Assembly (NCBI GenBank): GCA_963797765.1
Contig: CAWCQU010000003.1
Span: 124,001-188,000 of the forward strand
DNA from: JBGPTK01 sp963797765
GTDB taxonomy: Bacteria > Acidobacteriota > Terriglobia > Acidiferrales > UBA7541
Reading direction: 5' to 3'
DNA length: 64,000 nt
The position numbers were made by a program, and so were the translations under genes. The notes beneath the pieces are model-generated. The model did no database searches. It was not told the DNA's origin and was given only the letters and a program-made list of their open reading frames with translations. Positions 36,723-45,877 of the stretch are shown one piece after another; the stretch's first letter is position 1; each line of letters begins with the position of its first letter.

Positions 36723-38072
36723 TCAGAATGTGAAGCTGGTCTGCAGGAACACGCCGTTGAATCGAGGTTGGTTCGTGCCGCGCTCGAAGTTGCGGTACTC
36801 GGCCTTGAATGCGGCAAACTCCGTGATGTCATAGCGAACACCAACAGTGGTTTCCACGGTATCGGGGAAATCCAGAACCGGTTCGCCCATCGGAATGTGA
36901 ATGTGCTCGAACCGGAAGTAAGGTTTCCACTTCTTCTCGTCCCACGGCAGGCGGTAAGCTACTTGAACGTAAAACGCCTGGCTGTTAAACGTCTGGCCGG
37001 TCGTTTCCAACTCGTGATGAACGTTGGCGAATTCGGCCAGGACTTCCGGCGATTCGTGCAGCCACACAATGTGCGCCGCGCTGATCAACTCCCGGACAGG
37101 AGCGACGGTCCCAGTCGTGATTTCATCGCCATACACCGATCCGCCCACCTGTAATCCGTGGAATCGGGGCGGCCGGGCAAAAAGATTGGCCACCCACGCC
37201 CGGTTGTTATTGATGTCGCCGGAATCTCCATCGGCCGCGATATTCAGATTACGTCCATTTCCCAGGCCCACTTGGTAATTCAGGCCCAAACCGCCGGAGG
37301 GAATTTCACCTTCAGCAAGCAATCCCACAAAATGGACGGGCAGGAACCTCCCGCCGAACTGAACCATCTCCGGCCGGCTGATCGTCGTCTGGAGCCACAG
37401 GCCGTGATGATATTCCGTATTCCAGTAGTTGATCGGCGTGTGATATTTGCCGAAAGAAAGTTTGAAGTAGTCGTCATAGTCGAACCGGATGATGTTGCGC
37501 TCTACCGCCAAGTTATAGCTGGAGGGTTGGGCGGTGAAGCTGATTTCACCGAAATACGTCACCTTCTTCGAAAGCGGCGAAGCGATGTGCAGCACGAACT
37601 GGCCCAAATTAAAGCCGCTGTTTGTGGCTGGCTGATTAGTCGCGCTGAAATCGACATCGCCGAATCCCCGAATATCCATGTGCGGGAACGACATTGTTTC
37701 CTGAGGCATGGCCGCGTGATCGTGATCCATCTGTCCGGCTGCTGTTGGTGGCTTTGGCGCCTCAGGCGAGACGGGGACCGCTCCCGGCTGGATCGCTGCA
37801 ACAGTTGTGGGAGGCTGCATCGTGGATGGACCCATTGGGGATGCCCCAGTCATCGAGGCATTCACCAGCCGTGGCTTCGATTCGCAGGGTCCGGACGCGC
37901 AGGCCAACTTGCCTTCCAGGTCGTCGACGCGCCGCTCCAATTTGTCGATTCGTTCCAGTAAAGCGCGAACGATTTCCGATTGATCGGCTGGCGGCGCTGC
38001 CGTCGACGCCTGTCCCCAAACAGGCCCCGAGAAGCAAATCACTCCGATGACAACGATCAGAAGACGACGCAT
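36723..38072 (-). CDS. Outer-membrane porin with N-terminal coiled coil
   Basis: A 449-aa product with a signal peptide (LLIVVIGVICFSGPVWGQ) and a short coiled coil (EIVRALLERIDKLERRVDDLEGKL), followed by a Pro/Met-rich linker (about 70-125). The rest alternates in beta-strand fashion (FGEISFTAQPS, FDYDDYFKLSFGKYHTPINYW, VQVAYRLPWDE, TVGVRYDITEFAAFKAEYRNF) and ends in Phe, as outer-membrane barrels do. It precedes the PstS-like gene by 11 bases. Substrate unknown; the partner hints at phosphate or another oxyanion. Confidence 0.78.
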   Translation of the reverse strand: MRRLLIVVIGVICFSGPVWGQASTAAPPADQSEIVRALLERIDKLERRVDDLEGKLACASGPCESKPRLVNASMTGASPMGPSTMQPPTTVAAIQPGAVPVSPEAPKPPTAAGQMDHDHAAMPQETMSFPHMDIRGFGDVDFSATNQPATNSGFNLGQFVLHIASPLSKKVTYFGEISFTAQPSSYNLAVERNIIRFDYDDYFKLSFGKYHTPINYWNTEYHHGLWLQTTISRPEMVQFGGRFLPVHFVGLLAEGEIPSGGLGLNYQVGLGNGRNLNIAADGDSGDINNNRAWVANLFARPPRFHGLQVGGSVYGDEITTGTVAPVRELISAAHIVWLHESPEVLAEFANVHHELETTGQTFNSQAFYVQVAYRLPWDEKKWKPYFRFEHIHIPMGEPVLDFPDTVETTVGVRYDITEFAAFKAEYRNFERGTNQPRFNGVFLQTSFTF

Positions 38073-38372
38073 GGATTCCTCCCAACGGACGAGTTCACGG
38101 CCGATAACTCATACTTGGCGCGGGATTTTGCCACGTCGACAACTTGAAAGGAAGAATATTCCGGCGCGTGCGGCGGATTAGTTCATGCGCAGCAACATCC
38201 AGCAATCCCTGTATTTGAATCTAGGTTCCGATTCCATTAGAATAGGGGCAGTTGTAGAGCGGCTTAGCCGCAAGTCAGTACGGTCTCTTGAAGTTTTATC
38301 CAGCCCGCTTCCTACCCAGCCCAAGGTAGTCGACAAGAGCCAGGGGTTCCCAATTTCGCTAACGGAGGAACG
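38073..38372. other. Intergenic region between porin and OmpA lipoprotein genes
   Basis: About 300 bases between the divergent porin and pal-like genes. It holds a small hairpin AGCGGCTTAGCCGC near 38259 and presumably both promoters; I see no conserved coding sequence. Confidence 0.5.
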
Positions 38373-39089
38373 ATGATGAAGCGAGGTATTGGATTGGTTT
38401 TTCTTGCCGGCGCTCTGCTGCTCTCGGGCTGCGCCACGAAGAAATACGTGGGGCAACAGATTGATCCGGTCAATACGAAAATCAACGAAGTCGACAAGAA
38501 TAATCAAAACACCCAGAAAGATCTCGACACCACCAAGACAAAGCTGGATTCAACCACCGAAAAAGCGGAATCAGCGGATTCTCGCGCAGGCGACGCGCTC
38601 AATCGCGCGGATGCTGCCTCCAAGAAAGCGGATCAGGTGCGCGCCGATCTTCGCAATGAACTGAGCGATCGCATCGCCAATCTGGACGACTACAAATCGG
38701 TAAGCGACGTCACGGTTTTGTTCAAGTTCAATTCCGATAAGCTCACGGATGAAGGAAAGGAACAATTGGATCAGCTCGCCACCGCTCAAGTGGGCGGATT
38801 GAAGCGCTACTTCATCGCCATTCAGGGATTCACGGACCAGGTTGGCTCCGCCGAATACAATTTCGATCTGAGCCGGCGCCGCGCGCAAGCAGTGCAAGCG
38901 TACCTGGTGGCGCAACACAATATCCCGGTTTACCGGCTGCAGATTGTCGGCCTCGGTAAAGAAAAGCCCGCCGACGATCAAAAGACCCGCGATGCCCGTG
39001 CCAAGAATCGCCGCGTAGAAGTCACCATATTTGACGCGGATTCCGGCGGAACGGCCGCGCGAGCGCAAAATCCCGGCTCGCAGCAGTAG
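38373..39089 (+). CDS. OmpA/Pal-type outer-membrane lipoprotein
   Basis: A 238-aa lipoprotein: the lipobox LLLSGC places the acylated Cys at residue 20. Residues about 25-105 form a helical Lpp-like heptad region (NTKINEVDKNNQNTQKDL..., then ADSRAGDALNRADAASKKAD). The C-terminal half is an OmpA peptidoglycan-binding domain: VLFKFNSDKLTDEGKEQLDQL, IQGFTDQVGSAEYNFDLSRRRA, GLGKEKPADD and AKNRRVEVTIF. It likely tethers the outer membrane to peptidoglycan. The start could also be the second Met. Confidence 0.9.
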   Translation: MMKRGIGLVFLAGALLLSGCATKKYVGQQIDPVNTKINEVDKNNQNTQKDLDTTKTKLDSTTEKAESADSRAGDALNRADAASKKADQVRADLRNELSDRIANLDDYKSVSDVTVLFKFNSDKLTDEGKEQLDQLATAQVGGLKRYFIAIQGFTDQVGSAEYNFDLSRRRAQAVQAYLVAQHNIPVYRLQIVGLGKEKPADDQKTRDARAKNRRVEVTIFDADSGGTAARAQNPGSQQ

Positions 39090-39393
39090 TCATTCAAACT
39101 GTGGCTTCAGGTTAGCTGGTAAGCGAGCGGCCGCGAGAGGCAACGATAGCGCATCGCGGCCGCCCAACTGTTTTCTTGTACGGGTCGGCTTTAGCCGCGC
39201 CCTGCTTTTGAATTTTCTCCGTCATTGTGAGGGCGTGGATTTCCGTCCGAAGAATCCCGCGACGCCGCATGAATTCGCGGGAATGCGATTTTCCTCGGCG
39301 TACTCTGCGGTGAAGCCTTTAAGTAATCCCGCTAATTGACATCGTTCGTTCCACAACCTACCATGACTCTCCGCACAGGGAGCAACTCTCATC
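39090..39393. other. Intergenic region before second kinase gene
   Basis: About 300 bases without a supported gene. It contains a GCGGCCGC-type inverted pair (near 39127 and 39165) and a small GGCTTTAGCCGC hairpin near 39187, the kind of scattered palindromes seen elsewhere in the window. Confidence 0.45.
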
Positions 39394-41634
39394 GTGATCG
39401 GACAAACCGTTTCCCATTATCGCGTACTGGACAAGATCGGCGGAGGCGGCATGGGCGTGGTGTATCGCGCTCACGATACGGTACTCGGACGCTCCGTGGC
39501 ACTAAAGTTTCTGCCACCGGACGCTGCTCCCGACAAATTATCGATCGAACGGTTTCTCCGCGAAGCCCGCGCCTCCGCCGCCCTGAACCATCCGCATATC
39601 TGCACCATCCATGAAATTGACGAGCACGCAGGCCAGCCCTTCATCGTGATGGAACTTCTGGAAGGCGAAACGCTCAAGCATCGCATCGAAGGCAAGCCGA
39701 TTCGAGTCGACGAATTGCTGGAATTCGGAATACAAATCGCCGAAGCGCTGGAAGCCGCGCACCAGCAGGGAATAGCCCACCGCGACATCAAGCCCGCCAA
39801 TATTTTCATTACTCGCACGGGTCAAATCAAAGTGCTCGACTTCGGCTTGGCCAAACTGACGCAGCGCCGCCATGCAGCCGGAGCCGTAGCGGTGCCCGGC
39901 GACGAAACGGTTGGCGTCGAGGAACATTTGACCAGCCCGGGTTCTTCGCTGGGCACCGTTGCCTACATGTCGCCGGAACAAGCGCTGGGCGAGGAAATCG
40001 ACGCGCGCTCCGACCTTTTTTCTTTCGGCGTGGTGCTTTACGAAATGGCCACCGGAAAGCTGGCATTTGAAGGGAACACCTCGGCCGCGATTTTCGATTC
40101 CATTCTGCACAAGACTCCTAAATCGCTCCTCAAATTGAATCCGGAGCTCCCAGCGAAATTCGAAGAAGTAATGAACAAAGCGCTCGAAAAAGACCGCGAC
40201 CTGCGCTACCAAACCGCGTCGGAAATTAAAACCGACCTGAAACGGTTGAAGCGCGACCGCGATTCCACCGCGCACGCGGGCGCGCAGAAAATCGGAGCAT
40301 CTACCCCTGCGCCCGCGGCGGCGCCCGCCTCCGCGGAAAAATCCGTCGCTGTGCTTTATTTCGAAAATCTCAGCGGCGCCAAGGAAGACGAATATTTCCG
40401 CGACGGCATGACCGAAGACATCATCACAGAACTCACCAAAATCAGCGGCCTGCGCGTCTTCCCTCGGCCCGCGGTGGTTGGCTATCGCGATAAATCCGTC
40501 ACCGCTCCACAAGTAGGCCGCGAACTGAATGCCGCCTATGTCCTGGGAGGCAGCATCCGCCGCGCCGGAAACCGCCTACGCATCTCGGCGCAGCTCATCG
40601 AAACGAGCAGCGGCCACGCGGTGTGGGCGGAACGCTTCGATCGCGATACCAGCGACGTCTTCGAAGTCCAGGACGAAATGGCCCGCAGCATCGCGGCCGC
40701 CTTGCGCATCAAGCTTTCGCCGCAGGAAGAAAAAGCAATTGCCGGCAAGCCCACCGAAAATGCTCAGGCTTACGATTTCTATTTGCGCGGACGCAGCTAT
40801 TTGCGCCGCATCACTCGATCTGATCTGGAATTCGCGCTGCAAATGTTCGAGCGAGCGATCGAACTCGACCCGAATTTTGCGTTGGCTCACGCCGGGCTAG
40901 GAATCGTTTGTGGGCTTTACTACGAAACTCACGACCAGTCCATCCGCTGGATCGAAAAGGGAAGCGCTGCTTCCAATCGCGCCCTCGCGCTCGATCCTCA
41001 GATTGCCGAAGGTCTGGTCGGCCAGGCTTGGTTTTTGTACTCACAAAAAGAATACGCCAAAGCCATCGACTGTCTGCGGCGAGCCATCCAGCGTAAATGG
41101 AATTGTGAGGGCGCCTACTATCTTCTCGGACGATGTTTTTTCGCCTCCGACCGCCTGCAGGAAGTCGTCGAGATGCTCGACCGCGCTTTAGAGGCTGCCG
41201 GCGACGACTACAACATTTATGTGCCTTTGGATATGGCGCTGGAACGCCTGGGTCAGCACCAGGAAGCGCGCACGCTGCGAGGAAAGGCTGTTGAGGTTTT
41301 TAAACGGCACCTGGATACCGTTCCGGAAGACGTTCGCGCGCGCATCTTGCTGGCGAATTTTTATTCCTTGATGGCCAAGGCGCCGGAAGCCATCCGCGAG
41401 CTGCAAACGGCAATTGCGCTGCGTCCCAACGACGCCAACATTCTTTACAACGCCGCCTGCACCTACGCCAACATGGGCATCAAAGCAGAAGCCTTGTCCA
41501 CGCTCCGCAAGGCCCGCGAATCCGGTTTCCACGATGCCGCCTGGGCGCGCCGTGACACCGATCTGGCATCCCTGCGCGATGATCCCGAATTCGACCGCAT
41601 CTTTCCCGAAACCAGCGCCGCCACCCCCGAATAA
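39394..41634 (+). CDS. Soluble Ser/Thr kinase with TolB-like and TPR regions
   Basis: A 746-aa paralogue of the kinase at 33780. The kinase domain (1-280) has GGGGMGVVYRA, VALKFL, HRDIKPANIF, DFGLAKL and GTVAYMSPEQALG. An Ala/Pro linker (about 300-315) replaces the membrane span, so the whole protein should be cytoplasmic. Next come a TolB/CyaD-like region (SVAVLYFENLSGAKEDEYFRDGMTE, GHAVWAERFDRDT) and TPRs to the C-terminus. The start is GTG at 39394. No target can be named from sequence. Confidence 0.9.
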   Translation: MIGQTVSHYRVLDKIGGGGMGVVYRAHDTVLGRSVALKFLPPDAAPDKLSIERFLREARASAALNHPHICTIHEIDEHAGQPFIVMELLEGETLKHRIEGKPIRVDELLEFGIQIAEALEAAHQQGIAHRDIKPANIFITRTGQIKVLDFGLAKLTQRRHAAGAVAVPGDETVGVEEHLTSPGSSLGTVAYMSPEQALGEEIDARSDLFSFGVVLYEMATGKLAFEGNTSAAIFDSILHKTPKSLLKLNPELPAKFEEVMNKALEKDRDLRYQTASEIKTDLKRLKRDRDSTAHAGAQKIGASTPAPAAAPASAEKSVAVLYFENLSGAKEDEYFRDGMTEDIITELTKISGLRVFPRPAVVGYRDKSVTAPQVGRELNAAYVLGGSIRRAGNRLRISAQLIETSSGHAVWAERFDRDTSDVFEVQDEMARSIAAALRIKLSPQEEKAIAGKPTENAQAYDFYLRGRSYLRRITRSDLEFALQMFERAIELDPNFALAHAGLGIVCGLYYETHDQSIRWIEKGSAASNRALALDPQIAEGLVGQAWFLYSQKEYAKAIDCLRRAIQRKWNCEGAYYLLGRCFFASDRLQEVVEMLDRALEAAGDDYNIYVPLDMALERLGQHQEARTLRGKAVEVFKRHLDTVPEDVRARILLANFYSLMAKAPEAIRELQTAIALRPNDANILYNAACTYANMGIKAEALSTLRKARESGFHDAAWARRDTDLASLRDDPEFDRIFPETSAATPE

Positions 41635-41758
41635 TTTCCAAGCATGTTTTGGTAGCACAGCCCACTCCTGGCTGTGTGATTTTCAATCCTTCAACACAAC
41701 TGATCGGCTGTCTCTGCTGCTAGGTGTAGAGAAGAACAGATTCCCTGAAGCAAAAACT

Positions 41759-42559
41759 CTATTTTTCCACCAGATAAATAATCCGCGAAAGTCTCCGCTC
41801 GCTGGTCAGCGTATAAACGCACCACAAAAAGCGCTGCAACCCCAAAAAATTCGTTTCCCCTTCCACTTCAATCAGCTTCACCTTGCGATTATTGCGCGCA
41901 TCATGCCATCGCTTGGAAATACTTGCCGCTTGTTCCGTGGCGTCCACCGCGCGCAGCAGGCGCAGCCCGGCAGCTTCGATCAATTTTTCATTTTCTCCGG
42001 AGGGAACAAACAGGTAATACCCAATCGAACCTCGCGTCGCGAGCTCATCATTCGAAACCATTCCGCTGATCACCAGCGCATCGCTATAAAGAAATTTTCC
42101 GCCAGGCTTTAACACTCGACGCAATTCTTTCAAAACCGCCAGCCGGCCTGCGATATGGCACATCGCGTCATTGGATAACGCAGCGTCAAATGTGTTATCT
42201 GGATAAGCTAGGACGTGGCTCGCATCGCTTTGTTCGAATTTCGCCAGCGAATCCAGCCCCCTGGCCGCCGCTAGTTTACTGGCTGCCTCAATCCCGTTCG
42301 CATTCAGGTCGAGTCCGGTAACGCGGCAGCCCAAAGTTTGTGCAAGCAACAGGGCGCAGCCTCCCGTGCCGCATCCGATCTCGAGAACCGAAGACGAAGA
42401 TTTCAATTCCAGCCATTTGAAGATTTCCCGGAATTCGTTCGCCGTCGCCCAACTCGTCTGGCCGAAATCCTCGCCGTAAGTTTCCTTGCGAACTTCGGAA
42501 TAGAGTTCAGTGGAATAATTTCCGTAAGAAGTGTTGTAGAGGTCTACCTTGTCGGGCAT
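41759..42559 (-). CDS. SAM-dependent methyltransferase
   Basis: A class I methyltransferase of 266 aa (start at the Met of MPDKVDLYN; seven extra residues if started at 42580). Motif I VLEIGCGTGGCALLLAQ binds SAM, followed by VTGLDLNANGI, FEQSDASHVLAYPDNTFDAALSND and LKELRRVLKPGGKFLYSDAL. The GYNT-like N-terminus YNTSYGNYSTELYSEVRKETYGEDFGQTSW resembles small-molecule (sarcosine/phosphoethanolamine-type) methyltransferases. Substrate unknown. Confidence 0.85.
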   Translation of the reverse strand: MPDKVDLYNTSYGNYSTELYSEVRKETYGEDFGQTSWATANEFREIFKWLELKSSSSVLEIGCGTGGCALLLAQTLGCRVTGLDLNANGIEAASKLAAARGLDSLAKFEQSDASHVLAYPDNTFDAALSNDAMCHIAGRLAVLKELRRVLKPGGKFLYSDALVISGMVSNDELATRGSIGYYLFVPSGENEKLIEAAGLRLLRAVDATEQAASISKRWHDARNNRKVKLIEVEGETNFLGLQRFLWCVYTLTSERRLSRIIYLVEK

Positions 42560-42618
42560 GGGGCGATTCCCTCGGTTCACCGCGCTCGTTCGGGGTAATT
42601 CTTTCCAGCCGGAAACAT

Positions 42619-42703
42619 TGGTGCGGAAGGAGGGATTCGAACCCTCACGCCTTACGGCGCCACCCCCTCAAGATGGTGCGTCTGCCAGTTCCGCCACTTC
42701 CGC
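42619..42703 (-). tRNA. tRNA-Leu (anticodon GAG)
   Basis: On the minus strand GCGGAAG pairs with CTTCCGC, and the 3' ACCA is encoded. The anticodon stem CCATC/GGTGG encloses TTGAGGG, giving anticodon GAG. A long variable arm CGCC-GTAA-GGCG marks a class II tRNA, and the T-arm reads GAGGGTTCGAATCCCTC. Length 85 with CCA. Confidence 0.95.
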
Positions 42704-42794
42704 ATAAGAGGGTTACGCAAAGATTCTAACAAAAACCGCGGGAATTCCTATCCAAAACGCTAGCCTAGGCAGTCCCAATTTGAGATTGGTTAGG

Positions 42795-42872
42795 TTTTTA
42801 GCGGGCCGGAGCTTCAGCTCCGACATCAGACGTCCGCAAGAAATTAGGGCTTTAGCCCCTGAAGCCGTAAGC
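42795..42872. repeat. REP element between tRNA-Leu and secG
   Basis: The core CCGGAGCTTCAGCTCCG (palindrome GGAGCTTCAGCTCC at 42808-42821) is followed by GGGCTTTAGCCCCTGAAGCC near 42847. It is the same family as the copies flanking the RAYT gene and those at 53.8 and 60.5 kb. Confidence 0.85.
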
Positions 42873-42920
42873 GGGAGCAGTATCACGACGCAGCCTCAAG
42901 CTAGCCGTATCCATCCCACC

Positions 42921-43478
42921 CTATTTCTTCGGCGGTGGCGGTGGAGGATTTTGCGCCGGTTTTTGCTGCGATTGCGATGCCGGCGGAGTCTGTGCCGGAG
43001 GCGTCTGCGCGGGAGCAGGCGCCGACTGCGGCGGAGGCGTGGACGATTGTGGCTGAGGCACTGGCGCGGGAGCAGGCGATTGAATCGGCGAACTCGGGGG
43101 CGGCGCTGGTTTCTGCGCCGCAGGCGCCGGAGCCTGCTTCGTAGTCCGTTCCAAAATTGAATTGATTTCCTGGTTTTCGTTCGGCGCGCGCTTCAGGGAA
43201 AGCGTCAGCGAGCTCATCATGAATACAATGGCGCACCAGGTGGTCGCGCGAGAAAGCAGCGTTGCCGCGCCGCGCGGGCCGAATGCCGTTTGGCTTCCCG
43301 CTCCTCCAAACGCTCCAGCCAAATCAGCCGCCGAGCCGCTCTGCAGCATGATCACGATGATCAGCACAAGGCAGACGCTCACGTGCAGCGTCACCAGCAG
43401 TGGCGTCCATTTCCATCCCAAATAGATCAGCCCCACCCCGATCCCCAGCGCGATCGCCCACTTCACTTCTTTCGGCAT
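42921..43478 (-). CDS. secG: Preprotein translocase subunit SecG with Pro-rich tail
   Basis: SecG assists SecYE in protein export. The core LLVTLHVSVCLVLIIVIMLQSGSAADLAGAFGGAGSQTAFGPRGAATLLSRATTWCAIVFM is the two-helix SecG pattern, including the GGAGSQTAFG loop. The product is 185 aa (start MPKEVKWA), longer than usual: an extra hydrophobic segment precedes the core, and the C-terminal ~70 residues are Pro/Ala/Gln-rich and low in complexity. It follows gap-pgk-tpiA, a common order. Confidence 0.88.
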   Translation of the reverse strand: MPKEVKWAIALGIGVGLIYLGWKWTPLLVTLHVSVCLVLIIVIMLQSGSAADLAGAFGGAGSQTAFGPRGAATLLSRATTWCAIVFMMSSLTLSLKRAPNENQEINSILERTTKQAPAPAAQKPAPPPSSPIQSPAPAPVPQPQSSTPPPQSAPAPAQTPPAQTPPASQSQQKPAQNPPPPPPKK

Positions 43479-43527
43479 TGCTGACTCCACTCTTTGCGCG
43501 TCCGGATCGTCCCGGCCCAAACCGCGT

Positions 43528-44277
43528 CTAGAAATTTACAATCGATGAAAACGATTGCGGATCAAGGCTTGCCCCGCCCACCAGCGCTCCGTCAATCTCA
43601 ACCTGCGCCATCAATCCCCGGATATTATCGGGTTTGACGCTGCCACCGTACAAAATCCGCAGAGCGGACGCCCGTTCGGATGTAAACCGCTTCGCAGCCA
43701 GTTGACGAAGGTAGCTGTGAGCTTCCGCAGCCATTTCCGGGGTTGCCGTACGGCCGGTTCCAATTGCCCAAACAGGTTCGTAAGCCAAAATGATACGCGA
43801 GAACCCCTCGCCGGTCAACGCGTTGAGCCCGCCCTCAAATTGCTTTTGCAGCACCGATTGCATCTGCCCGCCCTCGCGCTCCGCCAGCGATTCGCCCACG
43901 CATACAATCGGCGTCAATCCGGCCTCCAGCGCGGCCTTCGTCTTCAGGGCCACCGATTCGTTGGTATCTCCAAAGTATTGCCGCCGCTCCGAATGCCCGA
44001 TGATTACGTTCCGGCAACCCGCCTCCACCAGCATTTTGGTGGACACCTCGCCGGTAAACGCCCCTTCCCTCTCCCAATGGACATCCTGCCCGGCAATCGC
44101 AATCGCCGAGCCTTCCACTGCCTCTACCGCTGCCGCCAGCGCCGTAAACGCGGGCGCAATCACAATGTCGCAATGATGCGATTCCGCCACCATCGGCTTC
44201 AGCGCCGAAAAAAAAGCCCGCGCCTCTTCCCGCGTCTTATACATCTTCCAATTCCCAGCAATCACCGGTCGCCGCAC
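43528..44277 (-). CDS. tpiA: Triosephosphate isomerase
   Basis: TpiA interconverts dihydroxyacetone phosphate and glyceraldehyde-3-phosphate. The 249-aa TIM barrel shows catalytic K11 (AGNWKM), H95 (VIIGHSERR) and E167 (LAYEPVWAIGTG), plus the phosphate-binding ILYGGSVKPDN and DGALVGGASL. Full length. It lies downstream of pgk across a 332-bp gap, so it may have its own promoter. Confidence 0.97.
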   Translation of the reverse strand: MRRPVIAGNWKMYKTREEARAFFSALKPMVAESHHCDIVIAPAFTALAAAVEAVEGSAIAIAGQDVHWEREGAFTGEVSTKMLVEAGCRNVIIGHSERRQYFGDTNESVALKTKAALEAGLTPIVCVGESLAEREGGQMQSVLQKQFEGGLNALTGEGFSRIILAYEPVWAIGTGRTATPEMAAEAHSYLRQLAAKRFTSERASALRILYGGSVKPDNIRGLMAQVEIDGALVGGASLDPQSFSSIVNF

Positions 44278-44609
44278 AAGATTCTCCTTATCCCCCGCCC
44301 GTCGTCTCTGAATTTCAGGGTATCAACCCCTCCGCCAGCATCCTCACATTTCCTGCCTCAAAAATGTTGTGTCTCGAACAAAATGACCAGTGGCCCACTC
44401 GCGGAAGTTTGTAGGGGCGCTGCTTGCTGCGCCCGAGGGCCATCGTGACATCATGGGATATTTGCGAGACAGAACCTAATCCGGCAGTGATTCCGAGCCC
44501 GCTCCGGCGAGCGAGGAATCTCCGGCTTACGGAGTCCGATGCTCTGAATCGGACCAGAGTACCCTCAACCTAGCTCGGCTGTCGATGACCCGAAGGGAAT
44601 TCAAGGGCC
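44278..44609. other. Intergenic region between pgk and tpiA
   Basis: 332 bases with no supported gene. It contains the hairpin repeat GGGGCGCTGCTTGCTGCGCCC (44411-44435 with flanks, also present at 51771) and a GC-rich stretch near 44500 with GAGCGAGGAATCTCCGGC, related to the palindromic element at 16278. The insertion of repeats probably explains the unusual spacing inside a glycolytic operon. Confidence 0.55.
44411..44435. repeat. 25-bp hairpin repeat, copy 1
   Basis: GTAGGGGCGCTGCTTGCTGC followed by GCCCG is identical to 51771-51795. The arms GGGCGC and GCGCCC form a short hairpin. Confidence 0.8.
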
Positions 44610-45803
44610 TCACGCATTCGTAAGCGCCTCAACCCCCGGCAACTTCTCCCCGGCCAAAAACTCCAGCGAAGCCCCGCCGCCCGTCGAAATATGCGAAATC
44701 TTGTCTGCTAAACCCGATTGTTGCACCGCCGCCACGGAATCCCCGCCACCCACAATCGAAATCGCCCCTGCGGAAGTCGCGTTGGCCACGGCGCGAGCCA
44801 GAGCAAGCGTTCCCTGTGCAAACGCTGGCGTTTCGAACATCCCCATCGGCCCATTCCACACAATCGTCTTCGCTTTCGCAATCTCCTGACCGAACAATTC
44901 GATCGTCTTCGGTCCCACGTCCAATCCCATCAAATCGGCTGGAGTACTCTTGATATCCGTCACCTGCGTTTCAGAATCCGACGGAGACTTGGCCAGCACA
45001 TGATCCACTGGCAGCACTAGCCGGAAATTTCTCTTCTTTGCCTCCGCCAGTAAATCCCGCGCGAGGTCCAGCTTGTCATCTTCCACCAGCGATCTCCCTA
45101 CCGGCAATCCTTCGGATTTAAAGAAAGTGTAAGCCATCGCGCCGCCAATCAGCATGGCGTCGGCTAGCTTCATCAAATTTTGCACCACCTCAATCTTGTC
45201 GGAAACTTTCGCTCCGCCCAGAATCGCCACAAACGGCCGGTCGGGATTCGAAATCGCCTTCCCCAGATACGCGAGTTCCTTCTCCATCAGCAGCCCTGCC
45301 GCGGCCTGCTTTACAAATTTCGTAATCCCCACCACCGAGGCGTGCGCGCGGTGCGCCGACCCGAACGCGTCGCAAACAAATAACTGGTCGCACAGGTTCG
45401 AAAGCTGCCGCGAGAAATTCTCATCGTTGGCTTCTTCTTCCAGGTGATAGCGAACGTTTTCCAGCAGCAGCACGCCTCCGTTCGCCAGCGCTTTGCTCTT
45501 TGCCTCCGCCTCAGCCCCCACGCAATCGGACGCAAAGCCTACCTCCACGCCCAGCAGTTCGCTCAGCTTTGCGGCCACTGGTGCCAGGCTGCACTTGTGA
45601 TCGGGCTTCCCATTTGGCCGGCCGAGGTGCGACGCCAATACAAGCTTTCCGCCCTTTTGCATGGCCAGGCGCAAAGTGGGCAAGGTCTCGCGAATGCGAG
45701 TGTCGTCCAAAACTTTTCCGCCATTGAATGGGACATTGAAGTCCACACGAATGAACACGCGCTTCCCGTTCAGGTCCAAATCACGAATCGACAATTTTTT
45801 CAT
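44610..45803 (-). CDS. pgk: Phosphoglycerate kinase
   Basis: Pgk makes ATP from 1,3-bisphosphoglycerate. The 397-aa product has RVFIRVDFNVPFNGG near residue 15, the substrate-binding ASHLGRPNGKPD near 57, FVCDAFGSAHRAHASVVG near 140, AILGGAKVSDKI near 195, and the C-terminal nucleotide motifs TIVWNGPMGMFE and IVGGGDSVAA...HISTGGGASLEFLAG. Full length. Between gap (75 bp upstream) and tpiA. Confidence 0.97.
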   Translation of the reverse strand: MKKLSIRDLDLNGKRVFIRVDFNVPFNGGKVLDDTRIRETLPTLRLAMQKGGKLVLASHLGRPNGKPDHKCSLAPVAAKLSELLGVEVGFASDCVGAEAEAKSKALANGGVLLLENVRYHLEEEANDENFSRQLSNLCDQLFVCDAFGSAHRAHASVVGITKFVKQAAAGLLMEKELAYLGKAISNPDRPFVAILGGAKVSDKIEVVQNLMKLADAMLIGGAMAYTFFKSEGLPVGRSLVEDDKLDLARDLLAEAKKRNFRLVLPVDHVLAKSPSDSETQVTDIKSTPADLMGLDVGPKTIELFGQEIAKAKTIVWNGPMGMFETPAFAQGTLALARAVANATSAGAISIVGGGDSVAAVQQSGLADKISHISTGGGASLEFLAGEKLPGVEALTNA

Positions 45804-45877
45804 GGTTTTCTAAGGCCATTCGAGGCACGGGAGTCATCCATTCGAAGGATGCCTCCACGGTGAGAGTTGTGATTTTC

